This document shows, piece by piece, positions 19,516 through 26,238 of a DNA stretch of 64,000 nucleotides. Where the stretch lies: NCBI RefSeq assembly GCF_001864835.1, contig NZ_MJGI01000027.1, positions 271,355-335,354 of the forward strand, in the 5' to 3' direction. How positions within the stretch are numbered: position 1 is the first letter of the stretch; every line of letters begins with the position of its first letter. The notes beneath the pieces are model-generated. The model worked only from the letters and a program-made list of their open reading frames with translations, was not told the origin of the DNA and searched no databases. Source of the stretch: Curtobacterium sp. MCBA15_001. Its GTDB lineage: Bacteria > Actinomycetota > Actinomycetes > Actinomycetales > Microbacteriaceae. Both the position numbers and the translations under genes were made by a program.

Positions 19516-20235
19516 ATGACCATCGGTGATGCGCCCCTGCTCCGACCCCGCCGCAGCGCGCCCGATGCGAACGGCATCCTGGTGCGCTCGCCGTACCCGT
19601 TGGCCTCGTTGGCGATCGGCATCGGCGCGGTCCTCGTCATCACCGTGGTCGGGTTCTTCCTCGGCACCGTCGACATCGGGCTCGCCAGGGCCCTCAACGC
19701 GCTGCACACCGGTGCGCTCGGCTCCTTCACCGACGGGGTCTACCACGCGATCAGTCCCGCACCCGCCCTCGTCGTCACGATCGTCGTCACCGCCGTGACC
19801 TGGGTCGTGCAGCGGAACGTGCGCCCGGCCGCGGCGTTCGCCGGGGTCGTCGCGATCACCTGGGTGCCGTCGGCGATCGTCAAGGAGATCGTGCACCGCG
19901 CCCGACCCGACGTCGCCGTCCTGCCGCACCCGTTCCCGGTCCAGCCGGACCCGGGCTACCCGAGCGGGCACACCGTGTTCATGGTGGCGTTCACCATCGC
20001 GATCTGCTGGGTCCTGCGCGACACGCGGTGGCACCGGGTCGCGGTGGTGCTCGGCACGGTCGCGGTCGTCGTCGTGTGGTTCTCGGTGACGATCGACGCG
20101 GTGCACTACCCGACGGACGCCCTGGCCTCGGTGGCATGGGCGCTCGCCGTGGCGCCGGCGGCGCGGGTGCTGTGGGTGGACCTGCTCATGCCGCGGCTGC
20201 CCTGGCTGCGTCCGGCGAAGCCCGTCACGCGCTGA
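19516..20235 (+). CDS. PAP2 family membrane phosphatase
   Basis: 239 residues with about six membrane helices and the three PAP2 motifs: KEIVHRARP, YPSGH, and SVTIDAVHYPTD. These phosphatases dephosphorylate lipid phosphates such as phosphatidic acid or undecaprenyl pyrophosphate on the outer membrane face. ATG at 19516 follows GATGGACGG, a weak ribosome site. The gene ends next to an unusual tandem-repeat tract. Confidence 0.92.
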   Translation: MTIGDAPLLRPRRSAPDANGILVRSPYPLASLAIGIGAVLVITVVGFFLGTVDIGLARALNALHTGALGSFTDGVYHAISPAPALVVTIVVTAVTWVVQRNVRPAAAFAGVVAITWVPSAIVKEIVHRARPDVAVLPHPFPVQPDPGYPSGHTVFMVAFTIAICWVLRDTRWHRVAVVLGTVAVVVVWFSVTIDAVHYPTDALASVAWALAVAPAARVLWVDLLMPRLPWLRPAKPVTR

Positions 20236-20256
20236 GGTCGGGCGGGGCCACAACCT

Positions 20257-20285
20257 GCGCGGACCGCCGCTGCTACGCCGTCTCG
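20257..20285. repeat. Duplicated copy of the soxR 3' end (copy A)
   Basis: 29 bases identical to 20504-20532, which spans the soxR stop codon. Copy A lies beside the end of the PAP2 gene, 247 bp away, so the two copies bracket the 72-bp tandem array. This suggests a segmental duplication that carried the end of soxR with it. Confidence 0.8.
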
Positions 20286-20297
20286 CTCCACGGATGG

Positions 20298-20513
20298 CCG
20301 ACGCGAAACGACATGGCCGCTGTCGTCCGACATCGGAGTTGTCGCGCGCTCGGGAGTCAGCGTGGACAGCCGACTCGGAACGACACAGCCGCTGTCGTAC
20401 GACATCGGAGTTGTCGCGCGCTCGGGAGTCAGCGTGGACAGCCGACTCGGAACGACACAGCCGCTGTCGTCCGACGACGGGGATGTCGCGCGGGCCGCAA
20501 CCCGCGCGGACCG
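20298..20513. repeat. 72-bp tandem repeat array, about three units
   Basis: Units begin at 20298, 20370 and 20442 (exact 72-bp period). The first begins with some mismatches, the second is complete, the third diverges after about 35 bases into copy B of the bracket repeat. Each unit contains several CGACA/TGTCG and GTCGT/ACGAC inverted motifs (for example ACGACA...TGTCGT), so a transcript would fold into repeated hairpins. It fills the space between convergent PAP2 and soxR genes. No convincing gene lies in 20236-20519. Confidence 0.85.
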
Positions 20514-20532
20514 CCGCTGCTACGCCGTCTCG
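20504..20532. repeat. Bracket repeat copy B, overlapping the soxR stop
   Basis: Exact 29-base match to 20257-20285. Here it includes the last codons and the stop (20520-20522) of soxR, so it is probably the parent copy. Confidence 0.8.
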
Positions 20533-20990
20533 TCCTCGATCGGCAGCAGTCGGCGGGCGCCGTGCCCCTCGGCACCGAGGGCGTCGCCGGGGTTCATCAC
20601 CAGGCAGGCGTTGAGCGAGACGCACCCGCAGCCGATGCACTGCGTCATCTCCTGCTGCAGGCGCTCGAGCTCGAGCTGCCGGGCCCGCAGCCGCGCACGC
20701 CACCGCTCGTTCAGCCGGCTCCAGTCCCGGAGCGATGGCATCCGGTCCTCGGGCAGTGCCCGGAACTGCTCGGCCACCTCGGCGAGCGGGATGCCCAGGC
20801 GTTTGGCCACCTGGATGATCGCGATCCGGCGTTCCACGTGTCGCGGGTACAACCGCGTGCCGCCGTCCGAGCGCTCCGGGTGGATCAGGCCCTTGCGTTC
20901 GTAGAAGTGCAGCGCGCTGGCGGCGACCCCGGTCCGGGCGACGACCTCTCCGATCGTCAGCAGGTCGGTCGGTCGCAGGATCTCCACCAT
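20520..20990 (-). CDS. soxR: SoxR redox-sensing MerR-family activator
   Basis: 156 residues. MerR helix-turn-helix at the N-terminus (LLTIGEVVARTGVAASALHFYERKGLI), a dimerisation coil, and the iron-sulfur motif Cys118-x2-Cys121-x-Cys123-x5-Cys129 (CIGCGCVSLNAC), almost at the positions of E. coli SoxR. A [2Fe-2S] cluster oxidised by redox-cycling compounds switches the promoter on. In actinomycetes SoxR usually controls a few local oxidoreductases or exporters; the divergent aldo/keto reductase is the obvious candidate. I found no classic CCTCAAGTTAACTTGAGG-like box in the 97-bp gap, only the short palindrome TCCTAGGA. Confidence 0.93.
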   Translation of the reverse strand: MVEILRPTDLLTIGEVVARTGVAASALHFYERKGLIHPERSDGGTRLYPRHVERRIAIIQVAKRLGIPLAEVAEQFRALPEDRMPSLRDWSRLNERWRARLRARQLELERLQQEMTQCIGCGCVSLNACLVMNPGDALGAEGHGARRLLPIEDETA

Positions 20991-21087
20991 GGTCGAGATC
21001 CTAGGACGACGACGACCGACGGACCAAGCCCCGGCCAGAGGCCCCGCCGCACGCGCCTGTGCACGGCCCCCGTGCCAGGCTCGGAGC

Positions 21088-22131
21088 ATGACCTACATCG
21101 CCTGCGACGACCGCTACGACTCGATGACGTACCGCCGCACCGGCCACTCCGGCCTCGACCTGCCGCTCCTCTCGCTCGGGTACTGGCACAACTTCGGCGA
21201 CGAGGTGCCCTTCGAGACGCAGCGCGCAGTGAGCCGCCGCGCCTTCGACCTCGGCATCACGCACCACGACCTCGCGAACAACTACGGCCCGCCCTACGGT
21301 GCCGCCGAGGTCAACTTCGGCCGTCTGATGCGGGAGGACTTCCGCCCCTACCGTGACGAGATGGTCATCTCGACGAAGGCCGGCTGGGACATGTGGCCCG
21401 GGCCGTACGGGCAGGGTGGCGGAGGACGGAAGTACGTGCTCGCATCGCTCGACCAGTCCCTGACCCGCATGGGCCTCGACTACGTCGACGTCTTCTACTC
21501 GCACCGCCTCGACGCATCGACCCCGCTCGAGGAGACGATGGGCGCCCTGCACACCGCCGTCCAGCAGGGGAAGGCGCTGTACGTCGGCATCTCGTCCTAC
21601 GACGCCGAACGCACCCGCCAGGCTGCCGCGATCCTCCGGGACCTCGGCACGCCCCTGCTCATCCACCAGCCCTCGTACTCGATGCTCAACCGGTGGATCG
21701 AGACCGAGGGGCTGCTCGACACCGCGGGCGAGCTCGGCTTCGGCGTCATCGGCTTCACCGCCCTGGCGCAGGGGCTGCTGACCGGCAAGTACCTCGACGG
21801 GGTGCCGGCCGACTCACGCGCCGCGGCGGGCAAGTCGCTCGACGCATCGAGCATCACCCCCGAGGTCGTCGAGCACCTCCGCGCGCTCAACGACGTCGCC
21901 GAGTCCCGCGGGCAGTCGATGGCGCAGCTCGCGCTCGCGTGGGCGTTGCGCGACGAGCGGGTCACGTCGCTGGTGATCGGTGCCTCGCGGGTGTCGCAGC
22001 TCGAGGACAACGTCGCGGCCCTGGGGAACCTGACGTTCTCCGACGACGAGCTCCGCGCGATCGACGAGCACTCGGTCGGCATCGCGGACGTCGACCTGTG
22101 GGCGGGAGCGCGCGCCGGCGAGGTCTCCTGA
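21088..22131 (+). CDS. Aldo/keto reductase, YghZ (L-glyceraldehyde 3-phosphate reductase) type
   Basis: 347 residues, AKR14-like: conserved start MTYRRTGHSGLDLPLLSLGYWHNFGD, active-site DLANNYGPPYGAAE (Asp, Tyr), Lys in ISTKAGW, His in FYSHRLD, and NADPH-binding IGASRVSQLEDN. The family reduces L-glyceraldehyde 3-phosphate, methylglyoxal and related aldehydes. Divergent from soxR, suggesting a role in detoxifying products of redox stress. GGAG lies near ATG at 21088. Confidence 0.92.
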   Translation: MTYIACDDRYDSMTYRRTGHSGLDLPLLSLGYWHNFGDEVPFETQRAVSRRAFDLGITHHDLANNYGPPYGAAEVNFGRLMREDFRPYRDEMVISTKAGWDMWPGPYGQGGGGRKYVLASLDQSLTRMGLDYVDVFYSHRLDASTPLEETMGALHTAVQQGKALYVGISSYDAERTRQAAAILRDLGTPLLIHQPSYSMLNRWIETEGLLDTAGELGFGVIGFTALAQGLLTGKYLDGVPADSRAAAGKSLDASSITPEVVEHLRALNDVAESRGQSMAQLALAWALRDERVTSLVIGASRVSQLEDNVAALGNLTFSDDELRAIDEHSVGIADVDLWAGARAGEVS

Positions 22132-22150
22132 TCCCGGGATCACATCGCAC

Positions 22151-22179
22151 TTGACAGTCAATATGACATCCAATATGTT
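22151..22179 (+). promoter_or_regulatory. Near-consensus sigma-70 promoter with direct-repeat operator
   Basis: TTGACA (22151-22156), 17-bp spacer, TATGTT (22174-22179). This is the best promoter in the window. Two direct copies of CAATATG sit inside and across the -10, and TCAA...TTGA flanks them, so a regulator probably binds directly over the promoter. It reads into the 56-residue gene at 22226. Confidence 0.75.
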
Positions 22180-22225
22180 GAGTGCATCGAGCCGGATCAG
22201 GTGCTCGCCCACAGCAGGAGTTACC

Positions 22226-22396
22226 ATGACCGCCACCGCCACGATCATCCGCCCCGCAGTCCCCGTCGTCGTCCCTGCGCCGCTCGTGGAGTCGGTGCTG
22301 TCCGGGCTCGAGCGCGCGGGTGCGCGCCTGCCGCACGCCCTCGCCGTGCCGGTGATCGTGGCGCACGCCGCGCTCGCGACGGTCGCGTACCGCTGA
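22226..22396 (+). CDS. Small hypothetical protein, 56 residues
   Basis: ATG at 22226 follows GCAGGAG with five-base spacing, and a strong promoter lies 50 bp upstream. The product is hydrophobic and Ala/Val/Pro-rich (MTATATIIRPAVPVVVPAPL... VPVIVAHAALATVAYR), with one possible short membrane helix at the C-terminus and a Leu/Arg-rich middle. A 58-bp perfect hairpin follows the stop, so promoter, ribosome site, reading frame and terminator all agree that this is a real transcription unit. No family recognised; a small membrane or stress peptide is possible. Confidence 0.7.
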   Translation: MTATATIIRPAVPVVVPAPLVESVLSGLERAGARLPHALAVPVIVAHAALATVAYR

Positions 22397-22401
22397 CGTC
22401 A

Positions 22402-22459
22402 CCCGTGACGGACGGGAGGCCCGGTGCCAGCTGGCACCGGGCCTCCCGTCCGTCACGGG
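22402..22459. terminator. 58-bp perfect palindrome (dispersed family)
   Basis: 29-base arms with no loop and no mismatch. Its inner 40 bases are identical to the element at 48971-49010. Terminates the small gene at 22226. Confidence 0.9.
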
Positions 22460-22499
22460 GTGCGTTCTGACCCATGACGCTCGCCATCGAAGGTCAGTC

Positions 22500-22538
22500 C
22501 GCGCGTTGGAGGTCGGGACTTCCGACCTCCAACGCGCG
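22500..22538. terminator. 17-bp perfect stem-loop terminator
   Basis: CGCGCGTTGGAGGTCGG (22500-22516) pairs exactly with CCGACCTCCAACGCGCG (22522-22538), loop GACTT, followed by TTT on the + strand. It is different in sequence from the dispersed family and probably ends the leftward MBL-like gene. Confidence 0.85.
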
Positions 22539-22576
22539 TTTCGACCTCCCATGCGCGGGGCGGCCTGGATGACCCG

Positions 22577-23392
22577 TCACTCCGGGAAGTCCCCGCGGAG
22601 CCACCCGACGTACCGCTCCAAGGACCACTCGACGATGCCTGAGGCGTCCGCCGGCAGCTCGCCGAACGCGCTGTAGAGCCGGTCGAACGACAGCCCGCGC
22701 GCGGTGGCCTGGATCCGTCGCACCGCCCGTTCGGGCAGCGGGATGTTGTTCACGAAGCTCCGCATCACGTTCGCGGAGCGCCGATCGCCCCCGACGGCGA
22801 TCGTGTCACCCGTGAGGAGCACGCCCCGACCGTCGGCCCCGTGTGCCCAGTGCACGACGCTGCTGCCCGCGAAGTGTCCGCCGGCCTGGATCATGAGCAG
22901 CCCGTGGAGCAACTCGACCCGGTCGCTCCACAGTGCGACGACCGGGTCCGGGCGCCGGATCCACCGTTCGTCCTCCGCCGCGACGAGCACGGGCGCCCCG
23001 TCGAAGGCATGGCTCCACTGGATCGACGACCCCGTCAGGTGTGGGTGGCTCGAGGCGATCACCGCGACGCCGCCGAGGGCGCTCACCGCTGCGACACCGG
23101 CTCCGTCGATGAACCCCGGCGGTTCGAAGAGCAGGTTGCCGCCCTCGGTCTGCACGAGGAGCCCGCGCTGACCGATGCCGAGTGCGGGCGTCGTCGTGAC
23201 CGCGTGCAGGCCGGGCTCGAGCTCGGAGACGACGATGCGGAAGCCCTCCGCTTCGAGGGTCTCCCTCGTCGTCCACCGTTGTCCGTCGGCCGGGACGAAC
23301 TGTCGTTCGTCCGAGCAGATCTCGCATCGAGCTGGTGGCTCGTCGGTGTCTGCGTGTTCGATCGCGCACGTCGCGCAGGTCCAGATCGTCAT
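22577..23392 (-). CDS. MBL-fold-like protein with N-terminal zinc ribbon and altered metal motif
   Basis: 271 residues. The start is a rubredoxin-like ribbon, WTCATCAIEH...ARCEICSDER (two CxxC pairs within the first 30 residues). The rest follows metallo-beta-lactamase order: HAVTTTPALGIGQRGLLVQT, SSHPHLTGSSIQW where active enzymes have HxHxDH, QAGGHFAGSSVVHW (His), LLTGDTIAV (Asp). The first metal motif keeps HxH but lacks the Asp-His pair, so metal binding or activity may be changed. ATG at 23392 is preferred; a TTG 21 bases upstream is possible. Function unknown. Divergent from an MFS transporter. Confidence 0.75.
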   Translation of the reverse strand: MTIWTCATCAIEHADTDEPPARCEICSDERQFVPADGQRWTTRETLEAEGFRIVVSELEPGLHAVTTTPALGIGQRGLLVQTEGGNLLFEPPGFIDGAGVAAVSALGGVAVIASSHPHLTGSSIQWSHAFDGAPVLVAAEDERWIRRPDPVVALWSDRVELLHGLLMIQAGGHFAGSSVVHWAHGADGRGVLLTGDTIAVGGDRRSANVMRSFVNNIPLPERAVRRIQATARGLSFDRLYSAFGELPADASGIVEWSLERYVGWLRGDFPE

Positions 23393-23546
23393 GAGGCGAG
23401 TGAACGACCTCAACCAATGTTCAGATCAACCCCCTGGTACCGTGGACGGACGCAGTGTGTATCTACCGGCCGTCGCACCTCGACGGACAACGGCGGCACC
23501 CGATGGGTCCGCCGCACAGACGCGGGCCGAGAAGGCACACCTCGAC

Positions 23547-24776
23547 ATGCTCCACCCCCGTTCCTCAGACGTCTCCCTGATCGCCCACGCCGGACGGTCG
23601 TACTTCCCGGTCGCGTTCGTCGCCAGGCTCCCCTTCGCCATGATGGTCGTCGGCGTGCTCACGCTGGTGGTCGCGTCGCGCGACTCCGTCGCCCTCGGCG
23701 GCATCAACTCCGCGTCCGTCGGCATCGGCTCGGCGGTCTTCGGCCCGATGGTCGGGGCAGCCGCTGACCGACTCGGCCAGCGGAAGGTCCTGGTCCCCGT
23801 CGGCCTGGCGAACGGCGTGCTGCTCGGCGTGCTGCCGTTCGTCGTGCAGAGCGCCGCACCGGACCTCGCGGTGCTCGCGCTGTCGTTCCTGATCGGAGCG
23901 ACGGCACCACAGGTCGCCCCGATGTCCCGGACCCGACTCGTCGCCATCATCCGGCAGCGCATGTCGGGCGAGCGACGTGACCGGGTGTTCAGCGGCACGA
24001 TGGCGTACGAGTCCGCCGCCGACGAGACGGTGTTCATCATCGGCCCGTTCCTCGTCGGGCTCCTGGCGAGCGCGATCGCGCCGTGGGTCGCGGTCGCGGG
24101 TGCCTCGGCGCTGACGTTCGTCTTCGTGACCGCCTTCGCACTCCACCCGACGGGGCGCCTGGTGCTCGGACAGCACGCGGCCGTCGCGCAGGCGCCCGCA
24201 CGGCAGCTGCTGCGCCCGAGGCTGGTCGTCGTGGTCGTCGGCATCCTCGGGATCGGGTGCTTCTTCGGCTCGACCCTGACGTCGCTGACCGCGTTCATGG
24301 AGACGCACGGCGAGGCTTCGCAGGCGGGGCTCCTCTACGGCCTGATGGGCATCGGGTCGGCCGGGCTGGCGCTCGGGTCGGCAGCGTTCCCACGGGCCTT
24401 CGGCGTGGGGTGGCGGTGGCTGGCGTTCGGCGTCGTGCTGCTGGGCGGGACGATCGCCTTCGCGGCGGCGGACTCCGTCGTGGCGGTCGCCGTCGTGCTC
24501 GCGGTGATGGGGATCGGCGTCGGCCCGACCCTCGTCGCGCAGTACAGCCTGGGGTCGGACCGGTCACCCGTGGGGCGCTCGGCGACCACGATGACGATCC
24601 TCGGCTCGGCGGTCATCGTCGGGCAGTCCCTGGCGTCGGCCGTCGTCGGCGAGGTCGCGGAGCGTGCCGGCACCCCGACCGCGATGCTGTTCCCCGCCGT
24701 GTCCGCCGCCGTCGTGGTGCTGGCCGCGGTGGTGAACCTCGTGCTGTCCCGCCGGGGAGCGTCCGCGTCCGCCTGA
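23547..24776 (+). CDS. MFS transporter
   Basis: 409 residues with about 12 hydrophobic helices and the motif-A-like loop GAAADRLGQRKVLVP between helices 2 and 3. No sequence clue to substrate; drug or metabolite efflux is most likely. The first residues (MLHPRSSDVSLIAHAGRSYFPVAF) fit a cytoplasmic N-terminus. Divergent from the zinc-ribbon MBL-like gene with a 154-bp gap. Confidence 0.88.
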   Translation: MLHPRSSDVSLIAHAGRSYFPVAFVARLPFAMMVVGVLTLVVASRDSVALGGINSASVGIGSAVFGPMVGAAADRLGQRKVLVPVGLANGVLLGVLPFVVQSAAPDLAVLALSFLIGATAPQVAPMSRTRLVAIIRQRMSGERRDRVFSGTMAYESAADETVFIIGPFLVGLLASAIAPWVAVAGASALTFVFVTAFALHPTGRLVLGQHAAVAQAPARQLLRPRLVVVVVGILGIGCFFGSTLTSLTAFMETHGEASQAGLLYGLMGIGSAGLALGSAAFPRAFGVGWRWLAFGVVLLGGTIAFAAADSVVAVAVVLAVMGIGVGPTLVAQYSLGSDRSPVGRSATTMTILGSAVIVGQSLASAVVGEVAERAGTPTAMLFPAVSAAVVVLAAVVNLVLSRRGASASA

Positions 24777-24977
24777 CCGTCTGACCGCCTGACGGCCTGA
24801 CGGACGCACCGTGCGGGGCCGGTGGCGTGGTGCGTGGCCGCGCACCGTGCGAGATCGGTGGCCGGTGCAGCGTTGATCGCCCTGTGACGGGTTGTTGCGC
24901 GGCACCACCCGATCAACCTCGCACCAGGGTGCAACCTCGCACCGTGCGCGCGTCCGGGCCCCGCCGCCCCCGCTTCG
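24777..24977. other. Non-coding region with short repeats and dyads
   Basis: About 200 bp between convergent MFS and mnhG. It starts with four near-repeats of CTGACCG/CTGACGG, then has three copies of GCACCGTGCG, a distant inverted pair GTTGATCG (24872-24879) / CGATCAAC (24910-24917), and GCACCAGGGTGC (24921-24932). No gene seen. It may form the shared terminator or an RNA structure. Confidence 0.5.
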
Positions 24978-25331
24978 CTACTCCGTGTCGTCGACGAGCA
25001 GGTCCTCGTGCCGGTAGTCGCCCGACCGGACCCCGGCACGGGCGATCATGTGCGTCGACACCGGCACCAGGAACAGCTGGAACACCATGATCGGCAGCAC
25101 GACCCAGAACGCCGTCCACGTCCCGACGGCCACCACGATCGCAGCCAGGGCCAGCGCCAGGCCGAGCACCTGCGGCTTCGCCATCGCGTGCAGACGCACG
25201 AGCGGGTCGGGGAAGCGCACGATGCCCACGGCCGCCCCGAACGACAGCACCGCGGCGACCAGCAGCAGCACGAGCGCGATCCACGCCCGCACCCCCGCGG
25301 TGTCGATGAAGGACTGCAGGATCTCGGTCAC
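24978..25331 (-). CDS. mnhG: Mrp Na+/H+ antiporter subunit G
   Basis: 117 residues, three membrane helices, with the MnhG/PhaG pattern SFGAAVGIVRFPDPLVRLHAMAKPQVLGLAL. Smallest-class membrane subunit needed for assembly of the Mrp complex. GTG start at 25331 overlaps the mnhF stop (GTGA). Last gene of the operon. Confidence 0.93.
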   Translation of the reverse strand: MTEILQSFIDTAGVRAWIALVLLLVAAVLSFGAAVGIVRFPDPLVRLHAMAKPQVLGLALALAAIVVAVGTWTAFWVVLPIMVFQLFLVPVSTHMIARAGVRSGDYRHEDLLVDDTE

Positions 25332-25657
25332 GACTCGCTCCGTTCCGGGGTCGCCACGTCGGTGCCCTCGTCGGACGGGTCGGACGACGGCGTCACCGCC
25401 CGGGCGACCGCGACGGTGGCGAACACGCTCGTCGCGGCGATCACCACGAGCACCGGGATGCCCGTCAGGTCGCGGCGGATGACCATCGCGGCGGCGATCA
25501 CCACGAGCGCCGTCGTCAGCACCAGGTCGGAGCCGATCATCCGGTCGAGGATCGTCGGCCCGCGCACGATGCGGAACACCGCGAGCGCGAGGGTCGCCCC
25601 GAGCAGCAGGAGCACGAGCGCGATGCCGATGCCCATCACGACCAGCCCCGCGTTCAC
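25328..25657 (-). CDS. mnhF: Mrp Na+/H+ antiporter subunit F
   Basis: 109 residues with three helices; pattern FRIVRGPTILDRMIGSDLVLTTALVV is characteristic of MnhF/MrpF. The tail is acidic and soluble (SSDPSDEGTDVATPERSES). GTG start at 25657 is chosen because it makes the same GTGA overlap with mnhE found throughout the operon. Confidence 0.92.
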   Translation of the reverse strand: MNAGLVVMGIGIALVLLLLGATLALAVFRIVRGPTILDRMIGSDLVLTTALVVIAAAMVIRRDLTGIPVLVVIAATSVFATVAVARAVTPSSDPSDEGTDVATPERSES

Positions 25658-26238
25658 CGGGTCACCTCCGGCAGCGGGTCGGACAGCTCGGAGACGTCCT
25701 GCTTCGACCCGAGCGCCCGGATGACGAGGGCGTCGATGCGCAGCGCCATCCGCTTCTCGGCCTCGACCTGGGCATGCTCCTCGGTGTCGAGGACGTGCAG
25801 CAGCAGTCGGCGTCGGTGCAGGTCGACGTCGGCGACGTAGGAGCCGGGCACCAGCGAGACCGCCAGGGTCGCGAGGGTGAAGGTCATCTCCGACGTGGTG
25901 TGCAGTTGGACGAGCACGATCGAGCTCCGGCGCACCCCGCGGGGCCGGAACGCCACCCACGCGACCTTGAACGACGCGGCGATCACCAGACCGGTCCAGA
26001 CGACGAGGAACCGGAGTGCGTTCGGGACCGAGAACCGCGACGACAGCGGGACGGGCGGCAGCGGCAGTGCCTGTGTCACCAGGAGCGCCACGACGACACC
26101 GCACAGCAGGGTCAGGGGCGTCCACGACCCCCAGAGCAGCGCCCACAGCACGGTGAGCCCGATGCCGAGCGGCACCTCGTAGCGCCAGGCGACGACGATG
26201 CGGCGAGCCCGGCTGATGCGACGCGTCTCGTCCGTCAC
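25654..26238 (-). CDS. mnhE: Mrp Na+/H+ antiporter subunit E
   Basis: 194 residues. MnhE features: N-terminal helices, NALRFLVVWTGLVIAASFKVAWVAFRP, and the soluble VPGSYVADVDLHRRRLLLHVLD. The family usually has about 160 residues; this one has a longer C-terminal tail. GTG start at 26238 overlaps mnhD by 4 bp. Confidence 0.92.
   Translation of the reverse strand: MTDETRRISRARRIVVAWRYEVPLGIGLTVLWALLWGSWTPLTLLCGVVVALLVTQALPLPPVPLSSRFSVPNALRFLVVWTGLVIAASFKVAWVAFRPRGVRRSSIVLVQLHTTSEMTFTLATLAVSLVPGSYVADVDLHRRRLLLHVLDTEEHAQVEAEKRMALRIDALVIRALGSKQDVSELSDPLPEVTR

Noticed and set aside
20298-20513. CRISPR array
   Set aside because: Units are directly adjacent with no unique spacers, 72 bp long, and no cas genes are nearby.
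20291-20530. Short frame reading through the 72-bp repeats (24-residue protein repeat)
   Set aside because: 72 is a multiple of three, so an open frame is automatic; no ribosome site and no similarity to a repeat protein. Treated as non-coding.
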